DNA from: Bradyrhizobium sp.
GTDB taxonomy: Bacteria > Pseudomonadota > Alphaproteobacteria > Rhizobiales > Xanthobacteraceae
Direction: 5' to 3'
Length of the DNA stretch: 18,531 nt
NCBI GenBank assembly: GCA_028290305.1
Contig: JAQGKC010000159.1
Span: 1 to 18,531 of the forward strand
Shown: in pieces, positions 6,080 through 13,981 of the stretch
Layout: each line of letters opens with the position of its first letter
How positions within the stretch are numbered: the stretch's first letter is position 1
The notes under the pieces: model-generated
Database searches by the model: none
What the model was told of the DNA's origin: nothing
The model's input: the letters and a program-made list of their open reading frames with translations, nothing else
Program-made: the position numbers and the translations under genes

Positions 6080-7330
6080 TCAGGTGCTGGAAGGTCGATG
6101 CGGCGTGAACAGCCGGCCCTTTTCCACCACGAAAACGACCGCGAGCGCGGCTAGCGTGCAGAGGAAAAATCCGGTGGCAAACGGCAGCAGCGTCCCGTCG
6201 TAATCCTGGCCGATCACGGTGCCGATGCCGATACCCAGCAGTGTGGTGATCGATCCGTACAACGACGACGCGGTGCCGGCGATATGGCCCTGTGGCTCCA
6301 TCGCGAGTGCGGTGAAATTGGCGAACATCAGCCCGAACGCAAACATCATCAGCGCCGCCAGCGCCATGAACAGCGGCAGCGGCAGCATTTGAATCTTCAC
6401 CGCGACCAGCATGGTCCCCGCCACCACGACGAAGCCGACCAGGGCGCCATGTGAGATCACCCGCATGCCTACTCTTCCCACGAAACGGGCATTGAGAAAT
6501 CCGGCGACGGCCACGCCGATCGCGATGGCCGCAAAGGCCAGCGGAAAATAGTGCCCGAGCTTGTAGATTTCGGTAAACACCTGCTGCGACGAGAAAACGA
6601 AAGCAAAAAGCGAACCCTGCACGCCGCCGGCCGCCAGCGCATAACCCAGGGTCTGGCGGTTGGTCACGGTCTGGCGAAAGGCGCCGAGCACGTCGCGAAT
6701 CGCGAGCGACTTTCGCTCGGACATCGGCAGGGTTTCCGGCATCCGCAGCGCGCTCCAGATCAGCGCGAGCACGCCGTACAACATCAGCACGATGAAGATG
6801 CCGCGCCACTGCGTCAGCAACATGACCGCCTGACCGAATGACGGCGCGATCACCGGCACGGCGATGAAGACCATCATCGCCAGCGACATGACACTGGCCA
6901 TGCGGCGTCCGGCGTAGCAGTCGCGAACGATCGAGGTCGCGATCACGCGGGTGGCGGAGGTGCCGAGCCCCTGCAGCGCTCGCGCCAGCAGCAATGTCTC
7001 GAAAGACGGGGCCGCGATCGCAAGCACGCTGGCGATACAATATACCGCCATGCCGCCGAGCAGGACCGGGCGGCGGCCGAACCGGTCGGACAGCGGTCCC
7101 ATGACGAATTGGCCGACTCCGAAGCCGACCAGGAATGTCGACAGGACCTCTTGGGGACGGTTCGCAGCCAGAATGTGGAAAGCGGAGGAGATGTTAGGCA
7201 GCGCCGGCAGCATCATGTCCATAGCCAGCGGATTCAAAGCCATGATCGACGCGATAACGATAACAAATTCAGGAAAACCCATCGGGCGGTGGGTCGATGA
7301 AACCCAGGCGTCAGCATTGATGTCAGTCAC
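6080..7330 (-). CDS. Bcr/CflA-type MFS drug-resistance transporter
   Basis: This 416-residue protein has about 12 membrane helices. It carries the DHA1-family landmarks: a first helix ending in LAMDMMLPALP, the cytoplasmic motif GPLSDRFGRRPVLL between helices 2 and 3, and the helix 4 region RALQGLGTSATRVIATSIVRD. These match Bcr/CflA proton-coupled exporters of drugs and small metabolites. I place the start at the GTG at 7330 because GAGGTG lies six bases upstream (7337-7342). The ATG 17 codons earlier has no ribosome site, and the extra residues look non-conserved. It is convergent with the YeiH-like gene (104-bp gap with nothing notable). I see no evidence tying it to either neighbouring pathway. 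Confidence 0.88.
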   Translation of the reverse strand: MTDINADAWVSSTHRPMGFPEFVIVIASIMALNPLAMDMMLPALPNISSAFHILAANRPQEVLSTFLVGFGVGQFVMGPLSDRFGRRPVLLGGMAVYCIASVLAIAAPSFETLLLARALQGLGTSATRVIATSIVRDCYAGRRMASVMSLAMMVFIAVPVIAPSFGQAVMLLTQWRGIFIVLMLYGVLALIWSALRMPETLPMSERKSLAIRDVLGAFRQTVTNRQTLGYALAAGGVQGSLFAFVFSSQQVFTEIYKLGHYFPLAFAAIAIGVAVAGFLNARFVGRVGMRVISHGALVGFVVVAGTMLVAVKIQMLPLPLFMALAALMMFAFGLMFANFTALAMEPQGHIAGTASSLYGSITTLLGIGIGTVIGQDYDGTLLPFATGFFLCTLAALAVVFVVEKGRLFTPHRPSST

Positions 7331-7925
7331 GTAGTGCACCTCACTGGAGAATCCTATTTTATTGGTTATGTTGCGCTGCACAACCCGCGTTCAGGGATAG
7401 CAGCCCCGTTGAAAGCGAGAGTCGCAAGGGTCTGATCCCGAAGGCTGAAAGGGCACTTGTGCGGGGTTGGTCGGCGTAGCGGTCGAGCCAAAGCGTGCTC
7501 CCTTCGCTCGTGCCAATTTTGCACTTTCGGGATTGGGAGGCCGCGTTCACACCTGGGGTGATGCTGTCACTCGACAATACGCACAGGTGGTAGAGGCGGA
7601 TCACTTAATCGCTGCGGCACTCCGCTATTAGTCGGCGCAATCGGTGATCATGCGAGCGATTTCTGTTCCTCAATCCTGCTACTAGTCGTCGTGTCGGCAG
7701 GCAAACTCCTGATGATGCGGTCCCTGCGACCACATCGAAGGCGGAAAGAGGATAGGTGGCTAAAACGAAGGGCTCGTTGTCGGCAGCCATTTTGTTGCAT
7801 ACACACTCAAAAAGTTGCCTGCTAATTAAGCTTGATAGCGATGACGCCTGGCGCTTCACTAAGTACGCTCATCCATTCGGATGCCACCGGATTTAAAAGT
7901 TCGCCGCATCTGATCCATGTAGCAC

Positions 7926-7953
7926 AACGCTGCCGGCTCAAACCGGCAGCGTT
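7926..7953 (+). terminator. Strong orphan hairpin, terminator-like on the + strand
   Basis: AACGCTGCCGG (7926-7936), loop CTCAAA, CCGGCAGCGTT (7943-7953) is a perfect 11-bp G/C-rich stem followed by TGCATTT. It looks like an intrinsic terminator, yet no protein gene ends just before it on the + strand, so it may end an unannotated small RNA. CATCC-ATTC-GGATG at about 7869-7882 is a second small hairpin upstream. Confidence 0.5.
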
Positions 7954-8201
7954 TGCATTTGTAGCGTCTGCGTTTAATGAGCTATCAGCCGCAGGTGTCG
8001 GACTGCTGCCAGACGCATGCTGGCGGCTTACGATCGCCTACAATGTGAATCTGCTGTAGTTCGATCCGACGTGGGATTGTCAGCCGTCAATCCAACCATC
8101 CGGTCGATCGATTACCTGGTCAAGGGAATCGTCGGCACCGTTTAGTCCAACAGCCAAGCGTCCGGTCGCTTGCCGATCGCAGCAGGGTCTTTGCCGCAGG
8201 G

Positions 8202-8222
8202 AGCCAGCGGATATCGCTGGCT
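8202..8222. terminator. Hairpin downstream of pncB
   Basis: AGCCAGCG (8202-8209), loop GATAT, CGCTGGCT (8215-8222) is a perfect 8-bp stem about 50 bp beyond the pncB stop. On the pncB strand no T-run follows, while TTTCT follows on the + strand. It is the best candidate for the 3' end of the nicA-nicB-pncB transcript. Confidence 0.4.
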
Positions 8223-8270
8223 TTCTGAACGTCGTAGGTCAGACACGCTGACATCGTTGATGTCGATATT

Positions 8271-9575
8271 TCAGACGAGCACCGCACTGCGAACCCGGCC
8301 CGCGTTGCCAAATACGCGCAGATAACGGTCAACTTCAGACGGGTTACCGGTAGCCTTTTCCGGATTGTCCGAGAGCTTTACGGCTGGCCTGCCGTCGACT
8401 GCCGTCACCTTGCAGACGATTGAGATTGGATCGAGATCGACTGAGCCGTCCGGCGTGCATCCCACGAAATCATTGGTCAGGTTGGTGCCCCAGCCAAAGC
8501 TTATCCTGACGCGGCCGGCAAAATGACGGTAGGTCTCTTCGATCGATCCGACATCCATGCCATCCGAAAAAACAAGAAGCTTCTCTCTGGGATCCCGGCC
8601 TTTTTGCTTCCACCACTTGATTATTTCTTCACCCGCTGCGATCGGCGGCGCACTGTCCGGCCGAAAGCCGGTCCAATCTGCCACCCATTCGGGTGCATCT
8701 CGCAGGAATGACGTGGTGCCGAAGGCGTCGGGGAGGGCGATCAGAAGATTTCCGGCATAGGTATGGCGCCACTGGTCGAGGATACGATACGGCGCCTCGT
8801 GGAGTTCATTATCATCGTTCGCCAGCGCTGCGGCTACCATTGGTAATTCATGAGCATTGGTCCCGATCGCTTCCAGATCGTTGTCCATCGCCAGCAAAAC
8901 ATTGGACGTGCCTGTGAAGGACGATCCGAGACCTTCCTTGACGGCCTCAACGCACCAGCGCTGCCACAGGAAGCCATGCCGCCGCCGCGTCCCGAAATCG
9001 GAAAGACGTAAGCCTTCCAACCGACGCAGACGTTCGACTTTGGCCCAGAGCTTGGCCTTTGCGCGGGCATAGAGGACATCGAGCGCAAATCGCCCCTGTC
9101 CCTTCATCACCTGGCGCGAGCGTAACTCATTGAGAATGGCAAGGGCCGGAATTTCCCACATGGTCGTATGTGTCCACGGACCATGGAAATGCAATTCGTA
9201 TTGGCCGTCTACCTTGTGAAGCTCATATTCGGGAAGCCGGAACGTCGCGAGCCAGTTGATGAAGTCCGGCGAGAACATCTGGGTCTTGCCGTAGAAGGTA
9301 TTGCCGGCGAGCCATATCAGCTCTTTCTTGCCGAACCGGATGGAGCGGGCGTGGTCGAGTTGCGCGCGAAGCTCTCCCTCGTCGATAACCTCGGCGAGGC
9401 GCACGTGCCGGCTGCGATTGATGACCGAGAAGGTCGTGTGCTGGGCCGGGTAAAAGTCCCGGATCATTTGCAGCATCAGCAGTTTGTAAAAATCGGTATC
9501 GAGTAGGCTGCGAACGATCGGGTCGAGCCGCCAGCCGTGATTATAGGTCCGGGTCGCGATATCTGTGACTGCCAT
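8271..9575 (-). CDS. pncB: Nicotinate phosphoribosyltransferase
   Basis: This 434-residue cytoplasmic enzyme joins nicotinate and phosphoribosyl pyrophosphate to make nicotinate mononucleotide, the salvage entry to NAD. Landmarks are [13 protein letters not shown] at 24-36, [15 protein letters not shown] at 191-205, [10 protein letters not shown] at 220-229, GTNAHELPM at 238-246 with His242 as the likely phosphorylated residue, and [17 protein letters not shown] with [11 protein letters not shown] in the last third. The ATG at 9575 is chosen because family proteins begin close to it; the open frame extends further only into the end of nicB. It is third in line after nicA and nicB with a 64-bp gap containing a hairpin, so the cell both salvages and degrades nicotinate from one locus. 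Confidence 0.95.
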   Translation of the reverse strand: MAVTDIATRTYNHGWRLDPIVRSLLDTDFYKLLMLQMIRDFYPAQHTTFSVINRSRHVRLAEVIDEGELRAQLDHARSIRFGKKELIWLAGNTFYGKTQMFSPDFINWLATFRLPEYELHKVDGQYELHFHGPWTHTTMWEIPALAILNELRSRQVMKGQGRFALDVLYARAKAKLWAKVERLRRLEGLRLSDFGTRRRHGFLWQRWCVEAVKEGLGSSFTGTSNVLLAMDNDLEAIGTNAHELPMVAAALANDDNELHEAPYRILDQWRHTYAGNLLIALPDAFGTTSFLRDAPEWVADWTGFRPDSAPPIAAGEEIIKWWKQKGRDPREKLLVFSDGMDVGSIEETYRHFAGRVRISFGWGTNLTNDFVGCTPDGSVDLDPISIVCKVTAVDGRPAVKLSDNPEKATGNPSEVDRYLRVFGNAGRVRSAVLV

Positions 9576-9609
9576 GGTCGAACCGTACCCCGGCGGAAGG
9601 CCTGGAACC

Positions 9610-9631
9610 AGTGCCCTTTGGTTAGGGCACT
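9610..9631 (-). promoter_or_regulatory. Hairpin between nicB and pncB
   Basis: AGTGCCCT (9610-9617), loop TTGGTT, AGGGCACT (9624-9631) is a perfect 8-bp inverted repeat, 8 bp after the nicB stop and about 35 bp before the pncB start. With no T-run it may be an mRNA processing or stabilising element, or an operator dyad setting pncB expression apart from nicAB. Confidence 0.4.
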
Positions 9632-9639
9632 CCCGTAGA

Positions 9640-12600
9640 TCAATGCGCGGTCCCCTGTCTAGCCACGCTGACGGCCGCCTGCACACCGGTCCAGGGCGGC
9701 TTGTCCGGAGCGAATTGCCGCCGGAGGTAGGAAACAAGCTCTGCGACCTGATCGGTGGTCATGCTGTCCTTGAAACCGGGCATATAACCCAGATCGCTCG
9801 ACGCCGGCGATGCGATTCCATGCAGAATCACCTGGATCAAATTGTCAGGCGTGGCGCTATGCAAGTTGCTGTTCAGCGCCAGCGACGGCCGGCTGCCGAA
9901 CAAAGGCGCGCCGCCAACCTGATGGCAGACCGCGCAGGCGCCTTCATAGAGGCGCGCGCCAACAGCCGATGCCGAAACGGCCCTGGTGCTGGTCAAGGTT
10001 TCAAGTTTGGCGGCCAGCACGTTTTGCTCCAGCTTGCCGGTCGCGTTTTCGTTGAATGAGCCGAGATAGACCGCCATCGCACGAATGTCCTGGTCGGGCA
10101 GGCTTGCGAGTTCTTTCACCACCGGCGCCATCGGGCCCGCGGCGACGCCGTGAAAGCGGGATTCGCCAGACCGCAAATAGGCGAACAGTTCATCCTCGCT
10201 CCAGGGAATCGGCGCGTGCGAAAGCGACGTCAGCGGCGGGGCTTCCCAGCCTTCCGCGAACCCGCCGGCCAGATAGGCGTTGGCCTTTTCCGCGCCGAGC
10301 GCATTGCGTGGCGAATGGCAGGAAGCGCAGTGGCCAAGGCCTTCGACGAGGTAAGCGCCACGATTCCACATCGCCGATTGCGTCGCGTCGGCCTCGAATA
10401 CGCCGGTCTGATGGAACAAGGCGTTCCATCCCGCCAGCAACGGACGCAGGCTGAACGGAAACGCGAGCGACGTTTTGAGATTTTCGGCGCGCGCCGGTGC
10501 TTGCGCCATCAGGTAAGCATATAGCGCCTGGAGATCGGCGTCGGTCGTCCTGGCGAAATGGGTGTAGGGAAACGCCGGATAGAGCTGTCGGCCGTCGCGA
10601 TGGATGCCCTCACGCATGGCGCGCTCGAAGGCGGGATAAGACCAGGCACCGATTCCGGTCTCGGGATCGGGCGTGATGTTGGTGCTGTAGACCGTGCCGA
10701 ACGGCGTCTCGATGGCCCGGCCTCCGGCATTGATAACGCTGCCGTTCGGGGTCGTGTGGCAGACCGCGCAGTCGCCGAGCGCGGCCAACTCCCGGCCGCG
10801 GGCGATGGTTGCGGCCGAATAGACCGACGCATCCGGCGGTGCGATCGGCGCAATCGACCGCCACGGCAATAGGGCCCCCGCGATGCCGACGATCGCGGCG
10901 ACCATGGCAGCAGCACTTGCCAACAGGCCGCGCCGCCTGACGAACGGATTCGGCAGCGCGTGGGTGAAGGCCAGGTTCGGAACCCCTGGCATTTCCGGCA
11001 AGGCGATTTGCGTCGCGCCTTGTTCGCCCCGCAATCCCGCAAGAATTCGCTCGGGCGTGAACGGCAACTCCCGAAAACGCACACCGGTTGCGTCGAAGAT
11101 GGCGTTGGCGATCGCCGCGGCACTTGGGACCGATGCGGACTCGCCGGCGCCGAGCGGCGGCTGGTCTTGTCGCGGCAGCATCAACACGTCGATCTTTGGA
11201 ATGTCCGGGAATTTGATAATCGGATAGGCGCCCCATTCGCGGCTCGTCACCGAGTTGCGGTCGAATGAGACCTCCTCCATCAGCGCACGGCTGGTCGACT
11301 GGATCACGTTGCCATGGATCTGGTGGCGGACACCGTCCGGATTGATCATCAGGCCGGAATCCTGGCCCGCCACAACGCGCGTCACGCTGACATCGCCGGT
11401 CGCCTTGTTGACGGCCACATCGGTAATCCAGGCCGACCATGCGGCGCCGTGGCCCGGAAACTTGCTGTGTACGTACAGCGCGTAGGCAAAACCGCGCCCA
11501 CGTACGATGTCGCCTTCCGGCGTCGGCTCTTTCCAGACCGGCCGTGGGGTCCATCCGGCGCGTTCAGCGACGGCGTTGACCAAATCGATCGCGCGTGGAT
11601 CCCTGAGATAGCGCAGGCGATATTCAATCGGATCGACGCCAGCTTCGGTTGCTAGCTCGTCGATGTAGGATTCATGCGCGAAGGTGTTGGGCAACGCCGA
11701 TACGCCGCGAAACCACGACGCGCGCACGATCGGCGGCATGTCGTGCGCGACCACGCGCATAGCGTCGTAATCGTAGGGCGGAATCGCGGTGCGATCGCCC
11801 ATCTCGAACACGGCCGGGACCGGCGCAATCGCACCCGTGAGCAGCAGCGCCAAAGTCGGCGCACCGTTGGATGGATAGCGTGTGGCAAAATCGTAACCAG
11901 CAACGCTGCCGTCAGCGCGCAGCCCGCCGTTGACGTCCATCAGTTGCGCGGTGCCCTTTGGCTCCCACGCGTGTTCTTGTTCGCGTGTCAATTGCACACG
12001 GACGGGACGGCCCACCGCGCGCGCCAGCAGAACCGCATCGGCTGAAACATCGTCGGCGCAATTGCGGCCGTAGCAGCCCGCCGCTTCCATCCGGATCACA
12101 TCGATTTCGGATTCTTGCCGCTGCAGCAGCAGTGCGAGATCGGCGCGCAGGATGTGCGGATTTTGCGTGCCGGACCACACGCGAATTTGACCCTCTCGAT
12201 AATCCGCAACAGCGCAGGACGGGCCGATCGAACCGTGCATCTGGTACGGCCAGATGTAGGTGCGATGCATCGGCTTTGCGGCGTCGGCGATGGCAGCGTC
12301 GACGTCGCCTTTGTCGGTCAGGGTTCGCGGTGCCGATGGATTGGCGCGGAGCGCCGTTTCGACATCCCTGAGATCGGGCAGCGTCGGCGTCGGCTTCCAC
12401 GTGATCTTGAGCTGCGCAGCCGCCTTAGCGGCATTTTCCTCGCGCTCGGCGATGACACCGACGAAATCGCCGATCCTGACGACGGCGACAAGTCCCGGAA
12501 TATTCTGGACCGAGGCTTCGTCGACCGCGATTAGGCTGGTGCCGACAAAAGCGCCGGCATCGACGCCGGCATAGGGCGGGCGTACTACGCGGCCATGCAG

Positions 12601-13197
12601 CATGCCGGGCACGCGCACGTCGTGAACATAAACCAGTTCGCCGGTAGCTTTCGCCGGAAGGTCGGTGCGCGGTACCGAATGCCCGACGATGGTGTAGGCA
12701 TCGACGGCCTTTACCTCGACGTTATCGGCCAGTTCAAGACGGATAGTCTCGCCGGCAATCAATTCGCCATAACTGACGCTGCGGTTGTCGCGGCCGCGGA
12801 TCAGTCCGTCTTCCACGGTGAGGTCTTCGATAGGGAGATCGAACCGTTCAGCGGCGCGCGCCACCAGGAAGTGCCGCGCTTGTGCCGCCGCCTTGCGGAG
12901 CGGCACGGCTGTTATTTGGATAGTCTCGCTGGCAATCGTCGCGCCCTGATTGGGCACGTGCGAGGTATCGCCTAGCACGACGGCGACGCGCGCAAAAGAC
13001 ACGTCGAGTTCTTCAGCGACGATCTGTCCAAGCGCCGTCCGAATGCCGGTTCCGAGATCGACGTGGCCGTTGAACGCAGCAACCGATCCGTCGGCTGTTA
13101 TCTCGATGAATGTCTCGAAGGCTGCTTCCCCGCCGGATGCTACCGGGCGAACGACAGATAGTGACCCCGGCCGAAGTTCAGAACCTGCAGCCGCCAT
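9640..13197 (-). CDS. nicB: Nicotinate dehydrogenase large subunit: molybdopterin domain fused to tri-heme cytochrome c
   Basis: This 1185-residue protein is nearly the length I recall for Pseudomonas putida NicB. It hydroxylates nicotinate at C6 using water. Residues 1 to about 740 form an isoquinoline-oxidoreductase-type molybdopterin domain. The hammerhead part ([16 protein letters not shown]) lies inside rather than at the N-terminus, as in IorB-like enzymes. [11 protein letters not shown] includes the probable catalytic Glu686. A hydrophobic segment at about 757-778 ([20 protein letters not shown]) may anchor it to the inner membrane. Three heme c motifs follow: Cys810-x2-CysHis, Cys957-x2-CysHis and Cys1088-x2-CysHis. 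Electrons would pass Mo to [2Fe-2S] (NicA) to hemes to a cytochrome oxidase. The start is the ATG at 13197 in a TAATG overlap with the nicA stop, so translation is coupled. A frame shifted by one also runs open for long stretches, but it is a shadow. Confidence 0.9.
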   Translation of the reverse strand: MAAAGSELRPGSLSVVRPVASGGEAAFETFIEITADGSVAAFNGHVDLGTGIRTALGQIVAEELDVSFARVAVVLGDTSHVPNQGATIASETIQITAVPLRKAAAQARHFLVARAAERFDLPIEDLTVEDGLIRGRDNRSVSYGELIAGETIRLELADNVEVKAVDAYTIVGHSVPRTDLPAKATGELVYVHDVRVPGMLHGRVVRPPYAGVDAGAFVGTSLIAVDEASVQNIPGLVAVVRIGDFVGVIAEREENAAKAAAQLKITWKPTPTLPDLRDVETALRANPSAPRTLTDKGDVDAAIADAAKPMHRTYIWPYQMHGSIGPSCAVADYREGQIRVWSGTQNPHILRADLALLLQRQESEIDVIRMEAAGCYGRNCADDVSADAVLLARAVGRPVRVQLTREQEHAWEPKGTAQLMDVNGGLRADGSVAGYDFATRYPSNGAPTLALLLTGAIAPVPAVFEMGDRTAIPPYDYDAMRVVAHDMPPIVRASWFRGVSALPNTFAHESYIDELATEAGVDPIEYRLRYLRDPRAIDLVNAVAERAGWTPRPVWKEPTPEGDIVRGRGFAYALYVHSKFPGHGAAWSAWITDVAVNKATGDVSVTRVVAGQDSGLMINPDGVRHQIHGNVIQSTSRALMEEVSFDRNSVTSREWGAYPIIKFPDIPKIDVLMLPRQDQPPLGAGESASVPSAAAIANAIFDATGVRFRELPFTPERILAGLRGEQGATQIALPEMPGVPNLAFTHALPNPFVRRRGLLASAAAMVAAIVGIAGALLPWRSIAPIAPPDASVYSAATIARGRELAALGDCAVCHTTPNGSVINAGGRAIETPFGTVYSTNITPDPETGIGAWSYPAFERAMREGIHRDGRQLYPAFPYTHFARTTDADLQALYAYLMAQAPARAENLKTSLAFPFSLRPLLAGWNALFHQTGVFEADATQSAMWNRGAYLVEGLGHCASCHSPRNALGAEKANAYLAGGFAEGWEAPPLTSLSHAPIPWSEDELFAYLRSGESRFHGVAAGPMAPVVKELASLPDQDIRAMAVYLGSFNENATGKLEQNVLAAKLETLTSTRAVSASAVGARLYEGACAVCHQVGGAPLFGSRPSLALNSNLHSATPDNLIQVILHGIASPASSDLGYMPGFKDSMTTDQVAELVSYLRRQFAPDKPPWTGVQAAVSVARQGTAH

Positions 13198-13685
13198 TAT
13201 TCTCGGGCCTCTGCGATGTGACCTGCTGCCAGCATCGCGGCGCGCACGATTTCGAGATGCGCGCCGCATCGGCATAAATTATATCGCAGCGCTTCGAGCA
13301 CCTCGGCTTCGGAAGGACGAGGGGTGCGCTTCAGCAGAGCCTTGGTGGTCATGATCATGCCGTTGAGGCAGTAGCCGCATTGCGCGGCCTGTTCCTTGAT
13401 AAAAGCCTCCTGTACTGGATCAGGATGGCCGCGCGAGCCAAGCCCCTCGAGCGTCAGAATGTCGCGCTCGATGCAGCCGCTGATCGGAATCACGCAGGAA
13501 CGTGCGGCCATGCCGTCGATGAGCACGGTGCAGGCCCCGCATTCGCCGAGCCCGCAGCCGAACTTCGGTCCGTTCAATTCAAGATCGTTGCGCAGCACGT
13601 AAAGCAACGCGGTGCCGGGAGCAGCGTCGACGTCGTGAATCCTGCCGTTGACGGTCAGGCGGATCTTAGTTTGCGTCATGCTCAT
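13197..13685 (-). CDS. nicA: Nicotinate dehydrogenase small subunit, [2Fe-2S] protein
   Basis: This 162-residue protein is the iron-sulfur subunit of a xanthine-dehydrogenase-family hydroxylase. The plant-type ferredoxin cluster uses Cys44, Cys49, Cys52 and Cys64 (FGCGLGECGACTVLIDG). The second, helical-domain cluster uses Cys103, Cys106, Cys138 and Cys140 (QCGYCLNGMIM and LCRCGAHLEIV). It carries electrons from the molybdenum centre of NicB to the hemes in the NicB tail. The start is uncertain: ATG at 13685 and ATG at 13679 are two codons apart, and no strong ribosome site precedes either. An in-frame ATG at 13712 adds a basic stretch unlikely to belong. It is the first gene of the leftward operon. 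The family also includes isoquinoline oxidoreductases, but the divergent 6-hydroxynicotinate reductase and the adjacent pncB point to nicotinate. Confidence 0.9.
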   Translation of the reverse strand: MSMTQTKIRLTVNGRIHDVDAAPGTALLYVLRNDLELNGPKFGCGLGECGACTVLIDGMAARSCVIPISGCIERDILTLEGLGSRGHPDPVQEAFIKEQAAQCGYCLNGMIMTTKALLKRTPRPSEAEVLEALRYNLCRCGAHLEIVRAAMLAAGHIAEARE

Positions 13686-13735
13686 GGTACCGGCTCGATG
13701 GTTGCGCCGCACACGTCACGTTAAACTCTTCGCGA

Positions 13736-13763
13736 AAGATACCGTTTGTATACAAACGTGCAA
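13736..13763 (-). promoter_or_regulatory. Probable nicA promoter with a GntR-type operator in its spacer
   Basis: On the minus strand TTGCAC (13758-13763) and TATCTT (13736-13741) are spaced 16 bp as weak -35 and -10 boxes. The perfect 16-bp palindrome CGTTTGTATACAAACG (13743-13758) fills that spacer. Its TTGTATACAA core matches the operator type of FadR/FCD-class GntR regulators. A protein bound there would block RNA polymerase, so repression relieved by a nicotinate metabolite is the natural reading. The palindrome is certain; the promoter and regulator are inferred. No gntR gene lies in the window. Confidence 0.55.
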
Positions 13764-13786
13764 GCGTGCCGTTCCCTGACGAATGT

Positions 13787-13813
13787 TTGCCCGGTTTATG
13801 GACAGACGGGCAA
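13787..13813. promoter_or_regulatory. Second dyad in the nicA-reductase intergenic region
   Basis: TTGCCCG (13787-13793) and CGGGCAA (13807-13813) are inverted 7-bp copies around a 13-nt spacer. They lie between the two divergent promoters and could be another regulator site or a hairpin in a leader. No more can be said. Confidence 0.3.
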
Positions 13814-13862
13814 GGCAATTGAGCTTTTATTCGGCAGCGGAGTTTTTCGCTTCGCAGGACGC

Positions 13863-13905
13863 TTGACAGTCATCCGAGGCGCGCGCAAAATCATTCGTAC
13901 ACGAA
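13863..13905 (+). promoter_or_regulatory. Probable promoter of the 6-hydroxynicotinate reductase operon
   Basis: TTGACA (13863-13868), a 17-bp spacer, then CAAAAT (13886-13891) fits a sigma70-type promoter. TTCGT-AC-ACGAA (13894-13905) is a dyad covering the expected start point near 13898, a typical repressor position. Its sequence differs from the GTTTGTATACAAAC site, so two regulators or degenerate half-sites are possible. The leader to the ATG would be about 84 nt. Confidence 0.45.
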
Positions 13906-13981
13906 CAAAATGCTCAACGGCAAAAGACAATGTCGTCCTTGCCGCGGAGTGACAGTTTGACGCTGGCTTGCAGGCTTGTTC

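Larger units (their letters stand above)
7331..8270. other. Long stretch without a convincing gene
   Basis: About 940 bp between the start of the MFS gene and the end of pncB. Short open frames exist on both strands but lack ribosome sites and recognisable motifs. The only clear structures are two hairpins (7926-7953 and 8202-8222). No tRNA, transposase remnant or tandem repeat is visible. It could hold the MFS promoter, a small RNA, or a decayed gene. Confidence 0.6.

Noticed and set aside
5982..7040. 352-codon Arg/His-rich reverse frame overlapping the MFS gene
   Set aside because: Same strand but another frame of the transporter gene; composition is typical of a shifted high-G+C frame.
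7501..7515. TGGCACG on the minus strand as a sigma54 promoter for the MFS gene
   Set aside because: The -24 box is perfect but the -12 position reads AAGG instead of TTGC.
7605..7859. Possible small protein on the minus strand in the gene-poor stretch
   Set aside because: No ribosome site before either ATG and no recognisable motif.
7832..8059. 75-codon plus-strand frame across the orphan hairpin
   Set aside because: It reads through a perfect 11-bp hairpin, has no ribosome site and no family resemblance.
8026..8145. Short plus-strand frame ending IDYLVKGIVGTV, looked at as a gene remnant
   Set aside because: About 40 codons with no recognisable homology; chance open frames of this size are common here.
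9576..9737. N-terminal extension of pncB by 54 residues
   Set aside because: It would run into the end of nicB, is not like the family, and the ATG at 9575 gives the expected 434-residue length.
10610..11554. 314-codon reverse frame inside nicB
   Set aside because: A shifted frame of nicB; the true frame carries the cytochrome and molybdopterin motifs across the region.
13686..13981. A regulator gene in the nicA-reductase intergenic region
   Set aside because: No frame of adequate length or helix-turn-helix motif; the region holds only promoter-like and palindromic sites.
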